Shown here piece after piece: positions 25,209 through 32,980 of a stretch of 64,000 bases of DNA. Position 1 is the stretch's first letter, and every line of letters begins with the position of its first letter. Origin of the DNA: Actinomadura craniellae (lineage in GTDB: Bacteria > Actinomycetota > Actinomycetes > Streptosporangiales > Streptosporangiaceae). The notes beneath the pieces were generated by a model, which was not told the origin of the DNA, did not search any database, and saw nothing but the letters and a program-made list of their open reading frames with translations. The stretch is taken from contig NZ_QLYX01000001.1 of assembly GCF_003289645.1 (NCBI RefSeq), positions 620,001-684,000 on the forward strand. Direction: 5' to 3'. Made by a program: the position numbers and the translations under genes.

Positions 25209-25247
25209 TGCCTGCCGGCACCCGCCCGGAGCGGGTGCCGGCAGGCA
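25209..25247 (+). terminator. Strong hairpin terminator after the SDR operon
   Basis: A perfect 17-base inverted repeat: arm one 25209-25225, five-base loop CCGGA, arm two 25231-25247. It begins 13 bases after the SDR stop. There is no T-run, as is common in actinomycetes. It separates the CMD-ALDH-SDR operon from the XRE regulator gene. Confidence 0.85.
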
Positions 25248-25306
25248 CACCAAACCGCGAAAGCCCGGAACGGGGAGAACTCCCGGCATGGGCGCCGGCC
25301 GGCGCT

Positions 25307-25312
25307 TAGCCT
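25307..25312 (+). promoter_or_regulatory. -10 element for leaderless XRE gene
   Basis: TAGCCT lies seven bases before the ATG at 25320 and no Shine-Dalgarno is present between them. This is the usual layout of a leaderless actinobacterial transcript. Confidence 0.5.
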
Positions 25313-25319
25313 GGACGGC

Positions 25320-26480
25320 ATGGCGAACCTGGGCGAGCGGCTCCGGGCGGTGCGCAAGCGGCGGGGCCTGACGCAGCGGGAACTCGCCATGCTTTCGGGC
25401 ATCTCCCTGTCGCTGGTGCGGAAGTTGGAGCAGGGAGAGCGGGAGGACACACGGCTGGAGACCCTGCGCAGGCTCGCGACGGCGCTGCGGGTACCGACCA
25501 GTGATCTGATCGTGCGGGGTGACTCGGTGGACGAGACGGCCCCAGCCGGTCTGTGGTCGCCGGTGCGGGCGGCGCTGAAGGGGCTCCCCGCCGATGGTGC
25601 GGATGAGGCTCCGACCATCGCGGGTGTTGCCGGTGTTCTTTCTTCCGCCATGCCGCTGTTCTCCGGAGACCAGTACGCGGAACTGTCGCGCGTGCTGCCT
25701 GGCCTGCTGCGTGACGCGGATGCGCTGGGCGCGGAGGGGCGTCCAGTCCGTTCCCGGGTGTTGCATCACACCGGCTGGTTGCTGACGCAGACTCGGCAGT
25801 TCGATTCGGCGGAGCTGGCGTTGCGGCGGGCCCTGGACGAGGCGCCGGACCGGTTGGATGGGGCGGCGGTGGTGAACACCTGGTGCTGGCTGCGGATGCG
25901 CCAGGGTGATCTGCGGGGCACGATCGAGCTGGCGTCGCGGTGGGCCGATGACGTCGAGCCCCGGATGTCGCGGGCGACGATGGCGGAGCTGTCGGCGTGG
26001 GGCTGGTTGCTGGTGCGGCTGAGCACGGCGGCGGTGCGCGACAACCAGCCCGGTGAGGCCGAGGACGCCATCCGCCTGGCGCGCACGGCCGCGGTTGCCA
26101 TGGGCGGCGAGTACTCGCCCGCCGGGGACTTCCTGCGGGCCTTCGGGCCGCTGACGGTCGCGATGAAACGAGCCGAGAACGCGATGGTGGAGGACCGTCC
26201 GGACCGTGTGATCGACATGGCCGAGAAGATCCCGGCCCGGGACCTGCGTCCGACGTCCAACAACCGCAACCGCCACCTGCTGGACGTTGCCGCAGCGCGG
26301 GTCCAACTGCGCCAGTACCCGCACGCCTTCGAGTTGTTGCAGAACATCCGGCACGACGCCCCGGAATGGATCGTCAACCAGCGCTACGCCCGGGACATCC
26401 TCGGCCAGATCATCGGCAGGCGGCGTACCCTCACCCCCGACATGCGCGATTTGGCGGACTTCATCCACTTGGCCTTGTAA
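25320..26480 (+). CDS. XRE-family regulator with TPR-like C-terminal domain
   Basis: A 386-residue regulator. The N-terminal helix-turn-helix occupies residues 4-60 (LGERLRAVRKRRGLTQRELAMLSG, then LVRKLEQGERED). The remaining 300 residues are helical, with repeated aromatic/Leu patterns typical of TPR-like sensor domains, such as RVLHHTGWLLTQTRQFDSAELALRRALDE. Such proteins in Streptosporangiales are common orphan regulators that may sense peptides or small signals. It appears leaderless, with TAGCCT seven bases upstream. It is followed by three small genes, the last another HTH protein, which may form one unit. Confidence 0.88.
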   Translation: MANLGERLRAVRKRRGLTQRELAMLSGISLSLVRKLEQGEREDTRLETLRRLATALRVPTSDLIVRGDSVDETAPAGLWSPVRAALKGLPADGADEAPTIAGVAGVLSSAMPLFSGDQYAELSRVLPGLLRDADALGAEGRPVRSRVLHHTGWLLTQTRQFDSAELALRRALDEAPDRLDGAAVVNTWCWLRMRQGDLRGTIELASRWADDVEPRMSRATMAELSAWGWLLVRLSTAAVRDNQPGEAEDAIRLARTAAVAMGGEYSPAGDFLRAFGPLTVAMKRAENAMVEDRPDRVIDMAEKIPARDLRPTSNNRNRHLLDVAAARVQLRQYPHAFELLQNIRHDAPEWIVNQRYARDILGQIIGRRRTLTPDMRDLADFIHLAL

Positions 26481-26558
26481 CTCCTGGTGGCACTTCCCGT
26501 CGCGTCGAGCTGAGAGTGCCATTGTTGGCCTGAACAGGCACTTTTAGCGTTACTGGGC

Positions 26559-26903
26559 ATGGACGCAGCGACAGCGATCAACGCACTCAGCACCGTGCTG
26601 GAAAGCCGTAGTCTCACTACGCGCCTGTCTCGGAGCGGGACCCTCACCGTACGGAACCCGGCCGGAGAACCGGACGGATCCGACCCGTATGGACAGATGA
26701 TGAGCCCCGGCCTGCGCCAGGACATCGCCTGCCTGCGCCGCGACGACGCGGGCGGCGCCCTGTGGTGGCACTGGGTCTGGTCCGGCCCGACCCGTGACGC
26801 CCCGGGCGAACTGGAGCCGCTGTGCCCGGCGGACGAGATCGAGACCGCGGCGGAGCGGATCACGCGGGTTCTGGCACTGCTGGTCCAGGAGACGGATGCG
26901 TGA
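26559..26903 (+). CDS. Small hypothetical protein
   Basis: A 114-residue soluble protein with no recognised domain. It has an N-terminal helical stretch, a central RQDIACLRRDDAGGALWWHWVW segment rich in Trp, and an acidic helical end. This profile (short, Trp-containing, next to XRE regulators) is frequent for actinomycete orphan proteins that accompany HTH genes. TAGCGT eight bases before ATG 26559 suggests a leaderless start. The stop overlaps the next gene as GTGA. A small GCCTG-AA-CAGGC hairpin followed by ACTTTT (26528-26545) precedes it and may end the upstream transcript. Confidence 0.6.
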   Translation: MDAATAINALSTVLESRSLTTRLSRSGTLTVRNPAGEPDGSDPYGQMMSPGLRQDIACLRRDDAGGALWWHWVWSGPTRDAPGELEPLCPADEIETAAERITRVLALLVQETDA

Positions 26904-27160
26904 GTGCCGAGGCGCCGGAAGCGGAGCTTCGAAGGACCGTCATATGCACTTTGCAAAGGCAGTTCCCGGGGGTGATGGCCTGGTACGGGGAAGCGACCAG
27001 AGCGTGGTGGGCTCTGGTGCCGCTGCGCAGCGGCAACCGGTTGGTGGAGGCGATCAATCCTCGCGAGCTACGCGAAGCGATCATGCACGCGGAAACGTGG
27101 CCATGGCCCGTTGCAAAGATTCAACGGGAATGCACACCCACCAGAGATCGCAGACGATGA
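26900..27160 (+). CDS. Small hypothetical protein, Trp-rich
   Basis: An 86-residue protein. GTG 26900 overlaps the preceding stop, so the two are probably made together. It contains FPGVMAWYGEATRAWWALVPLRSG followed by INPRELREAI, which resembles the surface of small toxin/antitoxin-like or regulator-partner proteins, but I recognise no family. GC content is somewhat lower than in the flanking operons. Function unknown; coupling to the neighbouring HTH gene at 27183 is inferred from spacing only. Confidence 0.6.
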   Translation: MSAEAPEAELRRTVICTLQRQFPGVMAWYGEATRAWWALVPLRSGNRLVEAINPRELREAIMHAETWPWPVAKIQRECTPTRDRRR

Positions 27161-27182
27161 GGAAGAGGCCCAGGGACCGTTC

Positions 27183-27476
27183 ATGCCCCCGACTCCCACA
27201 GTGATTCCCAACGGAAAACGCCTCAAGGAACTGCGCGAGGGGACCGGCTTGAGCGCCGCCGAACTCGCCGCCAGGCTCCGCCGCCACGTCACCACGATCC
27301 GGAACGCTGAACGCGGCAGACCCGTCTCTTTGATCATCATTGGACAACTGTCGCGGGCTCTATCCGTACCGCCTGCCGAACTCATCGCCGGCAACTCCGC
27401 GACCGGACGACGCTGTGACGCACCCGCTGGTTGGCCCCCGGCGGGATACGACGAGCCTCCGAGCGTTGGGTCGTGA
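27183..27476 (+). CDS. Small XRE-type helix-turn-helix protein
   Basis: A 97-residue DNA-binding protein. Residues 12-66 form a helix-turn-helix: NGKRLKELREGTGLSAAELAARLRRHVTTIRNAERG, then LSRALSVPPAELIAG. The C-terminal 30 residues are Pro/Gly-rich and disordered. ATG 27183 is preferred because AGGGA lies six bases upstream; an in-frame upstream start at 27111 would add 24 residues. Together with the large XRE gene at 25320 and two small proteins it may form a small regulatory module. The target is unknown. Confidence 0.75.
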   Translation: MPPTPTVIPNGKRLKELREGTGLSAAELAARLRRHVTTIRNAERGRPVSLIIIGQLSRALSVPPAELIAGNSATGRRCDAPAGWPPAGYDEPPSVGS

Positions 27477-27630
27477 CTCCGCAGCGTGCCGTGGCGGCCA
27501 GTGAGTGTCCTGTGCGGAGCCGATGCGGCAGCCGCGCTACCCCGCCGGTTGCGGGTGCGGAGCCGGACCTACCTCCGGGGTTGCGGCCGCCGTCCGACGC
27601 GGGGAGGAGGGGGCAGCCTGGGTCGGCGCC

Positions 27631-27636
27631 TAGGCT
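27631..27636 (+). promoter_or_regulatory. -10 element for leaderless histidine kinase gene
   Basis: TAGGCT is six bases upstream of ATG 27643 with no ribosome site between, which suggests a leaderless mRNA. Confidence 0.5.
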
Positions 27637-27642
27637 GGTCGC

Positions 27643-28788
27643 ATGGCTGGTGGGACGGGGCCCGGCCCCCGGCTGCCGCGCGGCCGGGCGGGAGACGTGG
27701 CCCTGGCGGTCGGTGTCTTCGTGCCGGTGGCCGTCGGCAGCGTGCATTCGCTGATCGGCGCGCGGGCGGAGCCCTGGGCGGTGACCGCCCTCAGCTGGGT
27801 GCTGATCGCGGTCGTCTGCGGGGCGCTGTACTTCAGCCGCCGCCGCCCGGTGGCGGTCGGGGCCTTCGTGCTCGCGGTGTCGATGCTCTACTACCTCGTC
27901 AGCTTCTACGACGGGCCGCTGATCATCGCGTTCATCGCGGCGCTGTACGAGACCGCGGCGCGGGGGCGGACGCGGGCGGCTGTCGCGCTCGCCGCGCTGG
28001 CGGTGATCGGGGTCGGCGTCGGCACGCTGGCCGGCAACCCCGACTTCAACCAGGTCGCGCTGTTCATGCTGGCCGGCTGGCTGGTGGCGATCGTCGCCCT
28101 CGGCGGGGCGCGGCACAGCCGCCTGGCGTACGCGCGCGAGGTGGAGCGGCGCGCGATCGGGGAGGAGCGGCTGCGCATCGCCCGCGAGGTGCACGACGTG
28201 GTCGGCCACCACATGTCGCTGATCAACGTCCAGGCCGGGACGGCGCTGCACCGCATCGAGCGCGACCCGGCGCAGGCCGCGACGGCGCTCGCCGCGATCA
28301 AGGAGTCCAGCCGGGAGGCGCTGCGCGAGCTGCGCGCGACCCTCGGCGTGCTGCGGGAGGCGGGCGAGCGGGCCCCCACCGAGCCCGCGCCCGGGCTGGC
28401 GCGGATCGGCGAGCTGGTCCGGGCGGCGCGCTCGGCGGGCCTCACGGTGCGCACGGAGGTCACCGGTGAGGCGGGGCCGCCGCCCACCGAGGTGGACCTG
28501 GCCGGCTACCGCATCGTGCAGGAATCCCTGACCAACGTGGCCCGGCACGCCCGCGCCACCACGGCCACCGTCCGCGTCGAGCACCGGTCGCGCGAGGTCG
28601 TCATCGAGGTCACCGACGACGGGGACGGCCCGGCGGCCGGTGCCGGCGCGCCCGGCAGCGGCATCCGCGGCATGAGCGAGCGCGCCCGCGCGCTGGGCGG
28701 CGAACTGGCCGCGGCGCCCCGCCCGGGCGGCGGCTTCGCCGTCCGGGCCCGGCTGCCCTACCGGAACGGAGCGTCCCCCACACCATGA
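27643..28788 (+). CDS. Two-component sensor histidine kinase, NarX/DesK-like
   Basis: A 381-residue membrane kinase. About four to five hydrophobic helices fill residues 18-165. The dimerisation/phosphoacceptor motif follows: ERLRIAREVHDVVGHHMSLI, where the His of REVHD is the phosphorylation site (HisKA_3). The ATPase domain has YRIVQESLTNVARHARAT (N box) and VTDDGDGP then GSGIRGMSERARALGG (G boxes). There is no obvious external sensor domain, so it may sense membrane state. Its stop overlaps the regulator gene start (ATGA). The apparent leaderless promoter lies just before ATG 27643. Confidence 0.93.
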   Translation: MAGGTGPGPRLPRGRAGDVALAVGVFVPVAVGSVHSLIGARAEPWAVTALSWVLIAVVCGALYFSRRRPVAVGAFVLAVSMLYYLVSFYDGPLIIAFIAALYETAARGRTRAAVALAALAVIGVGVGTLAGNPDFNQVALFMLAGWLVAIVALGGARHSRLAYAREVERRAIGEERLRIAREVHDVVGHHMSLINVQAGTALHRIERDPAQAATALAAIKESSREALRELRATLGVLREAGERAPTEPAPGLARIGELVRAARSAGLTVRTEVTGEAGPPPTEVDLAGYRIVQESLTNVARHARATTATVRVEHRSREVVIEVTDDGDGPAAGAGAPGSGIRGMSERARALGGELAAAPRPGGGFAVRARLPYRNGASPTP

Positions 28789-29453
28789 TCAACGTGCTGC
28801 TGGCCGACGACCAGCGCCTGGTCCGCGCCGGATTCCGCTCGATCCTCGACGACGAGGACGACATCACGGTGGTCGGCCAGGCGGCCGACGGGCGGGAGGC
28901 GTTCGCCGCCTGCCGCGAGCTGCGTCCCGACGTGGTGCTGATGGACATCCGGATGCCCGGCGCGGACGGGCTGGAGGCCACCCGGAAGATCACCGCCGAC
29001 CCCCGGCTCACCGACGTCAGGGTCGTCATCCTGACCACCTTCGACCTGGACGACTACGTCTACGGGGCGCTGCGCTCCGGTGCCACCGGCTTCCTGCTCA
29101 AGGACACCGAACCGGCGGAACTGATCCACGCCGTACGGGTCGCGGCCCGCGGCGACGCGCTGATCACCCCCTCGGTCACCCGCCGGCTGATCGCCGAGTT
29201 CGCCGGCCGGGTCCAAGCCCCCGGAGCCGACCCGCGGCTGAACGCCCTGACCGCCCGGGAACGCGAGGTCATGCAGCTGGTGGCCGCCGGGCTCAGCAAC
29301 GACGAGATCGCCGCCCGGCTGGTCCTCAGTCCCGCCACCGCCAAGACCCACGTCAGCCACATCATGACCAAGCTGGACGTGCGCGACCGCTCCCAACTGG
29401 TGGTCCTGGCCTACGAGTCCGGCATGGTCAGCCCCGGCTGGATGGCCCCCTGA
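28785..29453 (+). CDS. Response regulator, NarL/LuxR family
   Basis: A 222-residue response regulator. The receiver domain (1-120) has DD near residue 8, phospho-acceptor Asp in VVLMDIRMPG (about residue 54), the Thr of ILTTFD and the Lys of FLLKD. The LuxR-type HTH at 155-215 reads LTAREREVMQLVAAGLSNDEIAARL. Overlap with the kinase gene supports a cognate pair. Target genes are not evident; the small membrane protein and MMPL transporter downstream are candidates, as such systems often control adjacent exporters, but a 354-base repeat-bearing gap separates them. Confidence 0.94.
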   Translation: MINVLLADDQRLVRAGFRSILDDEDDITVVGQAADGREAFAACRELRPDVVLMDIRMPGADGLEATRKITADPRLTDVRVVILTTFDLDDYVYGALRSGATGFLLKDTEPAELIHAVRVAARGDALITPSVTRRLIAEFAGRVQAPGADPRLNALTAREREVMQLVAAGLSNDEIAARLVLSPATAKTHVSHIMTKLDVRDRSQLVVLAYESGMVSPGWMAP

Positions 29454-29479
29454 CGCCTGTCCCGTGGCCAGCGGCCGGA

Positions 29480-29644
29480 GCACAGGCCGCGGCCGACCAC
29501 TGAGACCGGCACGACCGGACGCACGGCGGCCGGGCACGGGACGTGGCTGACCGCTGGGACCCGGTACCACCGGACGCGCGGCGGCCGGGGCACAGGGCAC
29601 GGCCGGCCGCTGGAACCCGGCACCACCGAACGCGCGGCGGCCGG
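29480..29644. repeat. Three tandem 54-56 bp repeats
   Basis: Copies begin at 29480, 29534 and 29590. Each opens GCAC and ends GCGGCCGG, with a middle resembling GCTGGNACCCGGCACCACCG. The repeats fill most of the 354-base gap between the response regulator and the small membrane protein gene. They carry no supported gene. The rest of the gap (29645-29807) is GC-rich and featureless to my eye. Confidence 0.75.
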
Positions 29645-29807
29645 AATCGCACTGGCGGCCCGTGCTGCCGGACCGGCGGGATGACACCCCGGCGGCTCGT
29701 CCGCAACCGGTGGGGTAGGTGCCGGGCCCGGCCGCAACCGGCGGTGTAGGGCGGGTGACAGCCGCAGGCCGATGTTGCGGCGGGTCCCGGAACCCGAGGC
29801 TGGCGGC

Positions 29808-30050
29808 ATGAGCGGATCACCGTCATCCGGCAAGGCTGCCGCGGCCCTGCTCGGCTTCCTGGTCGGGGGAGCCGCGGGCTTCCTGCTGACCGAGGCCGTG
29901 GCCGTCTTCTTCGCCTTCGCGCTCGACCGCGTGCTCGACGTGGAGCACAACGGCGCGCTGCTGGCCGTCTTCGCCGGAGTGCCGGTGCTGTGCGCCGTGC
30001 TCGGCGCCGCGATCGGGGCCTACCGCGCCGGTCGCCGTCCCCCAACGTAG
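29808..30050 (+). CDS. Small two-helix membrane protein
   Basis: An 80-residue protein with two hydrophobic helices: ALLGFLVGGAAGFLLTEAVAVFFAF, and LLAVFAGVPVLCAVLGAAIGAY after an acidic turn (DRVLDVEHNG). Its short cytoplasmic tail ends AGRRPPT. No family is recognised. It lies 18 bases upstream of the MMPL transporter gene and probably shares its transcript, so an accessory role is possible. Start ATG 29808 is chosen for the membrane topology; an upstream ATG at 29772 is in frame. Ribosome-site support is weak. Confidence 0.65.
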   Translation: MSGSPSSGKAAAALLGFLVGGAAGFLLTEAVAVFFAFALDRVLDVEHNGALLAVFAGVPVLCAVLGAAIGAYRAGRRPPT

Positions 30051-30068
30051 AACAGAGGTCGGTCATCC

Positions 30069-32234
30069 ATGTCTTCGACGCGCGACACCCCCGCACCACC
30101 GCGCCCGTCCCCGCCCCGCGCGGGCGTGTTCGGGCGCCTGGCGGGGTGGTCCCAACGCCACCGCTGGGCCGCCCTGGCCCTGTGGGTTGTGGTGGTGGCG
30201 ACGATCACGGTCGGCTCCCAGGCGGCCGGCAGCGACTACCACAACGACTTCTCGCTGCCCGGCACCGACTCCCAGGCCGCCGCCGACCTGATGCAGCGGC
30301 ACGGGTCCCTGCAGGCGGGCGGCACCGTGCAGATCGTCTTCCAGGACGGGCGGGGGCTGCCCGGCGCCCGCGACCGCATCGAGCCGATGCTCGCCACGGT
30401 GCGCGGGCTGCCGAGCGTCGCCGACGTGCGCAGCCCGTTCGCCGACGCCGCGGCCGTCTCCGCGGACCGCACCATCGGCTACGCCACCGTCACCCTCACC
30501 GGGACGCCCGAGGACGTCCCGAAGCCGGACGTCGTCAAGATCATGGATACCGCGCAGGCGGCCGCCGGGGACGGCCTGCGGGTCGAGCTCGGCGGCGACG
30601 CCGTGCGCGGCGCCGAGGAGGCGGAGGGCGGCGGGGCCGAGGGCGCGGGCATGCTCGCGGCGCTGGTCGTCCTCGTCCTGCTGTTCGGCTCCCTGGTGGC
30701 GGCGGCGCTGCCGCTGGTCACCGCGCTGTTCGCGGTGGGCGGAGCGCTCGGGCTGATTGCCATGGCCTCGCACGTCTTCACCGTCGCCGACTTCACCCCG
30801 CCGATCATGATGCTGGTCGGGCTGGGCGTCGGCGTGGACTACGCCCTGCTGATCTTCTACCGGCACCGGCACGAGCTCATCCGGGGCGCCGACCCGCGGA
30901 CCGCGACCCGCATCGCCCTGGACGCGGCCGGCCGCACGGTCTTCTTCGCCGGCTGCACCGTGATCATCGCGCTGCTCGGCCTGGTCGCCCTCGGCCTGGG
31001 GTCGCTGCAGGGCGTCGCGCTCGCGGTGGCGCTGACCGTGCTGGTCACCATGGCGGCCTCGCTCACCCTGCTGCCCGCGCTGCTGGCGCTCCTCGGCGGC
31101 CGCATCCAGCGGCAGGTGCTCAAGCGCGCCGCCAAGGCGCAGGCCAAGGGCAGGACGGAGGGCGGCCGGTGGCGGTCGCTGGCCGCGGGCGTGCAACGCC
31201 GTCCGCTGGCCGCGCTGCTGGTCGCCGTCGTGGCGCTGCTGGCCCTGTCGGCCCCGGCGCTGGGCATGCGCCTGGGGTTCGCCGACGCCGGTAACGACGC
31301 CCCGACCTCGACCGGCCGGCAGGCCTACGACCTGCTGGCGCAGGGGTTCGGCCCCGGATTCAGCGGCCCGCTGGTCGTGGTGAGCCAGGGCGACCAGGCC
31401 GCCGCCCGGGAGCTGCGATCCGTCCTGGGCCGAACCGACGGGATCGCCGCCACCACCCCGCCGCTGCCCACCAGGGACGGCGCGGTGTCCACCGTCATCG
31501 CCTTCCCCGAGACCTCGCCGCAGGACGAGGGCACCACCGAACTGGTGCACTCCCTGCGCGAGGACGTGCTCCCGGAGCTGGGCCGGCGGACCGGCGCGAC
31601 GTACCTGGTCGGCGGGCCCACCGCCGCCACGCAGGACTTCGCCGACTCGGTCTCGGCGCGGATGCCGCTGTTCGTCGCCATCGTGGTGGGGCTGTCCGCG
31701 CTGCTGCTGATGGTGGTCTTCCGCTCGGTGCTGATCCCGATCAAGGCCGCGCTGCTCAACCTGCTGTCCATCGCCGCCGCGCTGGGCGCGATCACCCTGG
31801 TGTTCCAGAACGGCTGGTTCGGCGCGCAGCCCGGCCCGATCGAGGCGTTCATCCCCGTGATGATCTTTGCGATCGTCTTCGGGCTCTCCATGGACTACGA
31901 GGTCTTCCTGATCTCCCGGATCCACGAGGAGTGGGAGAACAGCCGGGACCCCTCGCACGCCGTCCGCGAGGGGCTGGCCGCGACCGGCAAGGTCATCACG
32001 GCGGCCGCCGCCATCATGATCGTGGTGTTCGCCGCCTTCGTGCTGAGCCCCAGCCGCATGCTCCAGCAGTTCGGCCTGGGACTGGCGGTGGCCGTCCTGC
32101 TGGACGCGGTGGTGATCCGCTGCCTGATCGTGCCGGCCGCCATGCAACTGCTCGGCGCCCGCGCCTGGTGGCTGCCGGCGCCCCTGACCCGGCGGCTGCC
32201 GCGGGTGGCCCTGGAACGGCCGGGCCAGGACTGA
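30069..32234 (+). CDS. MMPL/RND-family transporter
   Basis: A 721-residue exporter with two repeated halves. Each half has one helix, a large extracytoplasmic domain and five further helices. The conserved MMPL motif is visible in both: GLGVGVDYALLIFYRHRHE in half one and FGLSMDYEVFLISRIHEEW in half two. Asp-Tyr pairs in these helices conduct protons. Members export lipids, siderophores or drugs. ATG 30069 has AGAGGTC upstream and follows the small membrane gene closely. A GC hairpin at 32387-32412 ends the region. The substrate cannot be inferred. Confidence 0.93.
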   Translation: MSSTRDTPAPPRPSPPRAGVFGRLAGWSQRHRWAALALWVVVVATITVGSQAAGSDYHNDFSLPGTDSQAAADLMQRHGSLQAGGTVQIVFQDGRGLPGARDRIEPMLATVRGLPSVADVRSPFADAAAVSADRTIGYATVTLTGTPEDVPKPDVVKIMDTAQAAAGDGLRVELGGDAVRGAEEAEGGGAEGAGMLAALVVLVLLFGSLVAAALPLVTALFAVGGALGLIAMASHVFTVADFTPPIMMLVGLGVGVDYALLIFYRHRHELIRGADPRTATRIALDAAGRTVFFAGCTVIIALLGLVALGLGSLQGVALAVALTVLVTMAASLTLLPALLALLGGRIQRQVLKRAAKAQAKGRTEGGRWRSLAAGVQRRPLAALLVAVVALLALSAPALGMRLGFADAGNDAPTSTGRQAYDLLAQGFGPGFSGPLVVVSQGDQAAARELRSVLGRTDGIAATTPPLPTRDGAVSTVIAFPETSPQDEGTTELVHSLREDVLPELGRRTGATYLVGGPTAATQDFADSVSARMPLFVAIVVGLSALLLMVVFRSVLIPIKAALLNLLSIAAALGAITLVFQNGWFGAQPGPIEAFIPVMIFAIVFGLSMDYEVFLISRIHEEWENSRDPSHAVREGLAATGKVITAAAAIMIVVFAAFVLSPSRMLQQFGLGLAVAVLLDAVVIRCLIVPAAMQLLGARAWWLPAPLTRRLPRVALERPGQD

Positions 32235-32386
32235 CCCGCAAGGGCCGCCCAGCGGGGGGAGCGGGCTCGTCCACGATGGGTGACCGCTTCTCCCGCCGCG
32301 GGGTTCGCCCGGGCGGGGAGCGCGATCGCCACCCGCTCCAGCAGGGCCGGGGCGAAGCGATACCCGCCTGATCCATGGGGCCGCCG

Positions 32387-32412
32387 GGGCCCCGCCCTCC
32401 GGGGCGGGGCCC
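32387..32412. terminator. Hairpin terminator between convergent genes
   Basis: An 11-base perfect stem, GGGCCCCGCCC (32387-32397) and GGGCGGGGCCC (32402-32412), with a TCCG tetraloop. It lies between the MMPL gene (+) and the VOC gene (-) and could serve both. Confidence 0.75.
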
Positions 32413-32420
32413 GCTCCGGC

Positions 32421-32870
32421 TCACTGCGCGTCGGGCTCGATCTCCGGCAGCTCGAAGGTCCCTGCCCGCTCCAGAACCTCCAGGTAGTGCCGGTTGTACA
32501 TGACGCCCAGGACGTTCCCGAAGGGGTCGATCACCGAGGCGGTGACGAACCCCGGCCCGCGTTCGGTGATCGCCTCGTACTCCTTCGCGCCCAGGTCCAG
32601 CAGCCTCGCGTGGGCTGCCGGCAGGTCGTCCACGTGCCAGTACACGACGGCGCCGCCCGGCCCGCCCGCCGCGGCCGGGGGCGCCCAGCGGCGGTCGGCG
32701 ATGCCCAGCTCGTGCTGGAAGTCGCCGGTGCGGAACTCGGCGTACGCGACCCGGCCGTCCGGTCCCCGGCGCTCGAAGTACGCGTCGGCGCCCAGCAGCT
32801 CGGCGTACCACCGCCGGGCCGCCGCGACGTCGTCCGCCCAGAAGGTGACGGTGGTGAGACCTCGCAACAT
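32421..32870 (-). CDS. VOC (glyoxalase/bleomycin-resistance fold) family protein
   Basis: A 149-residue protein with the paired beta-alpha-beta-beta-beta VOC fold. The N-terminus LTTVTFWADDVAAARRWYAELLG is typical, and the second module starts YWHVDDLPAAHARLLDLG and ends VIDPFGNVLGVMYNRHY. One metal-ligand-like His (HEL) and the final Glu-containing region are present, but a full metal triad is not clear. Such proteins may be dioxygenases, isomerases or binding proteins. Start ATG 32870 has AAGGAG upstream. It is divergent from a WYL regulator, with a large palindrome in between, so that regulator probably controls it. Confidence 0.85.
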   Translation of the reverse strand: MLRGLTTVTFWADDVAAARRWYAELLGADAYFERRGPDGRVAYAEFRTGDFQHELGIADRRWAPPAAAGGPGGAVVYWHVDDLPAAHARLLDLGAKEYEAITERGPGFVTASVIDPFGNVLGVMYNRHYLEVLERAGTFELPEIEPDAQ

Positions 32871-32936
32871 CGTTGCTCCTTTTCCGGCCGGCGGACGTCC
32901 CGCCGGCGTTCTCCATCTGCCAGGCACGTTACGGAG

Positions 32937-32963
32937 CCTTGTGGAACCTCCGGTTCCGCAAGG
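32937..32963. promoter_or_regulatory. Large operator palindrome between VOC and WYL genes
   Basis: Twelve-base arms at 32937-32948 (CCTTGTGGAACC) and 32952-32963 (GGTTCCGCAAGG) surround TCC, with one mismatched pair. The palindrome covers the position expected for the -35 region of the WYL gene and lies 66 bases upstream of the VOC start. It is the likely autoregulatory site of the WYL regulator. Confidence 0.75.
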
Positions 32964-32968
32964 TCTGC

Positions 32969-32974
32969 CAGACT
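32969..32974 (+). promoter_or_regulatory. -10-like element for WYL regulator gene
   Basis: CAGACT lies six bases before ATG 32981. The only GGAG is one base from the ATG, too close to be a ribosome site, so a leaderless transcript is more likely. Confidence 0.4.
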
Positions 32975-32980
32975 CGGAGA

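Noticed and set aside
29480-29644. CRISPR array
   Set aside because: The units are contiguous tandem repeats of 54-56 bases without alternating spacers, and no cas genes are near.
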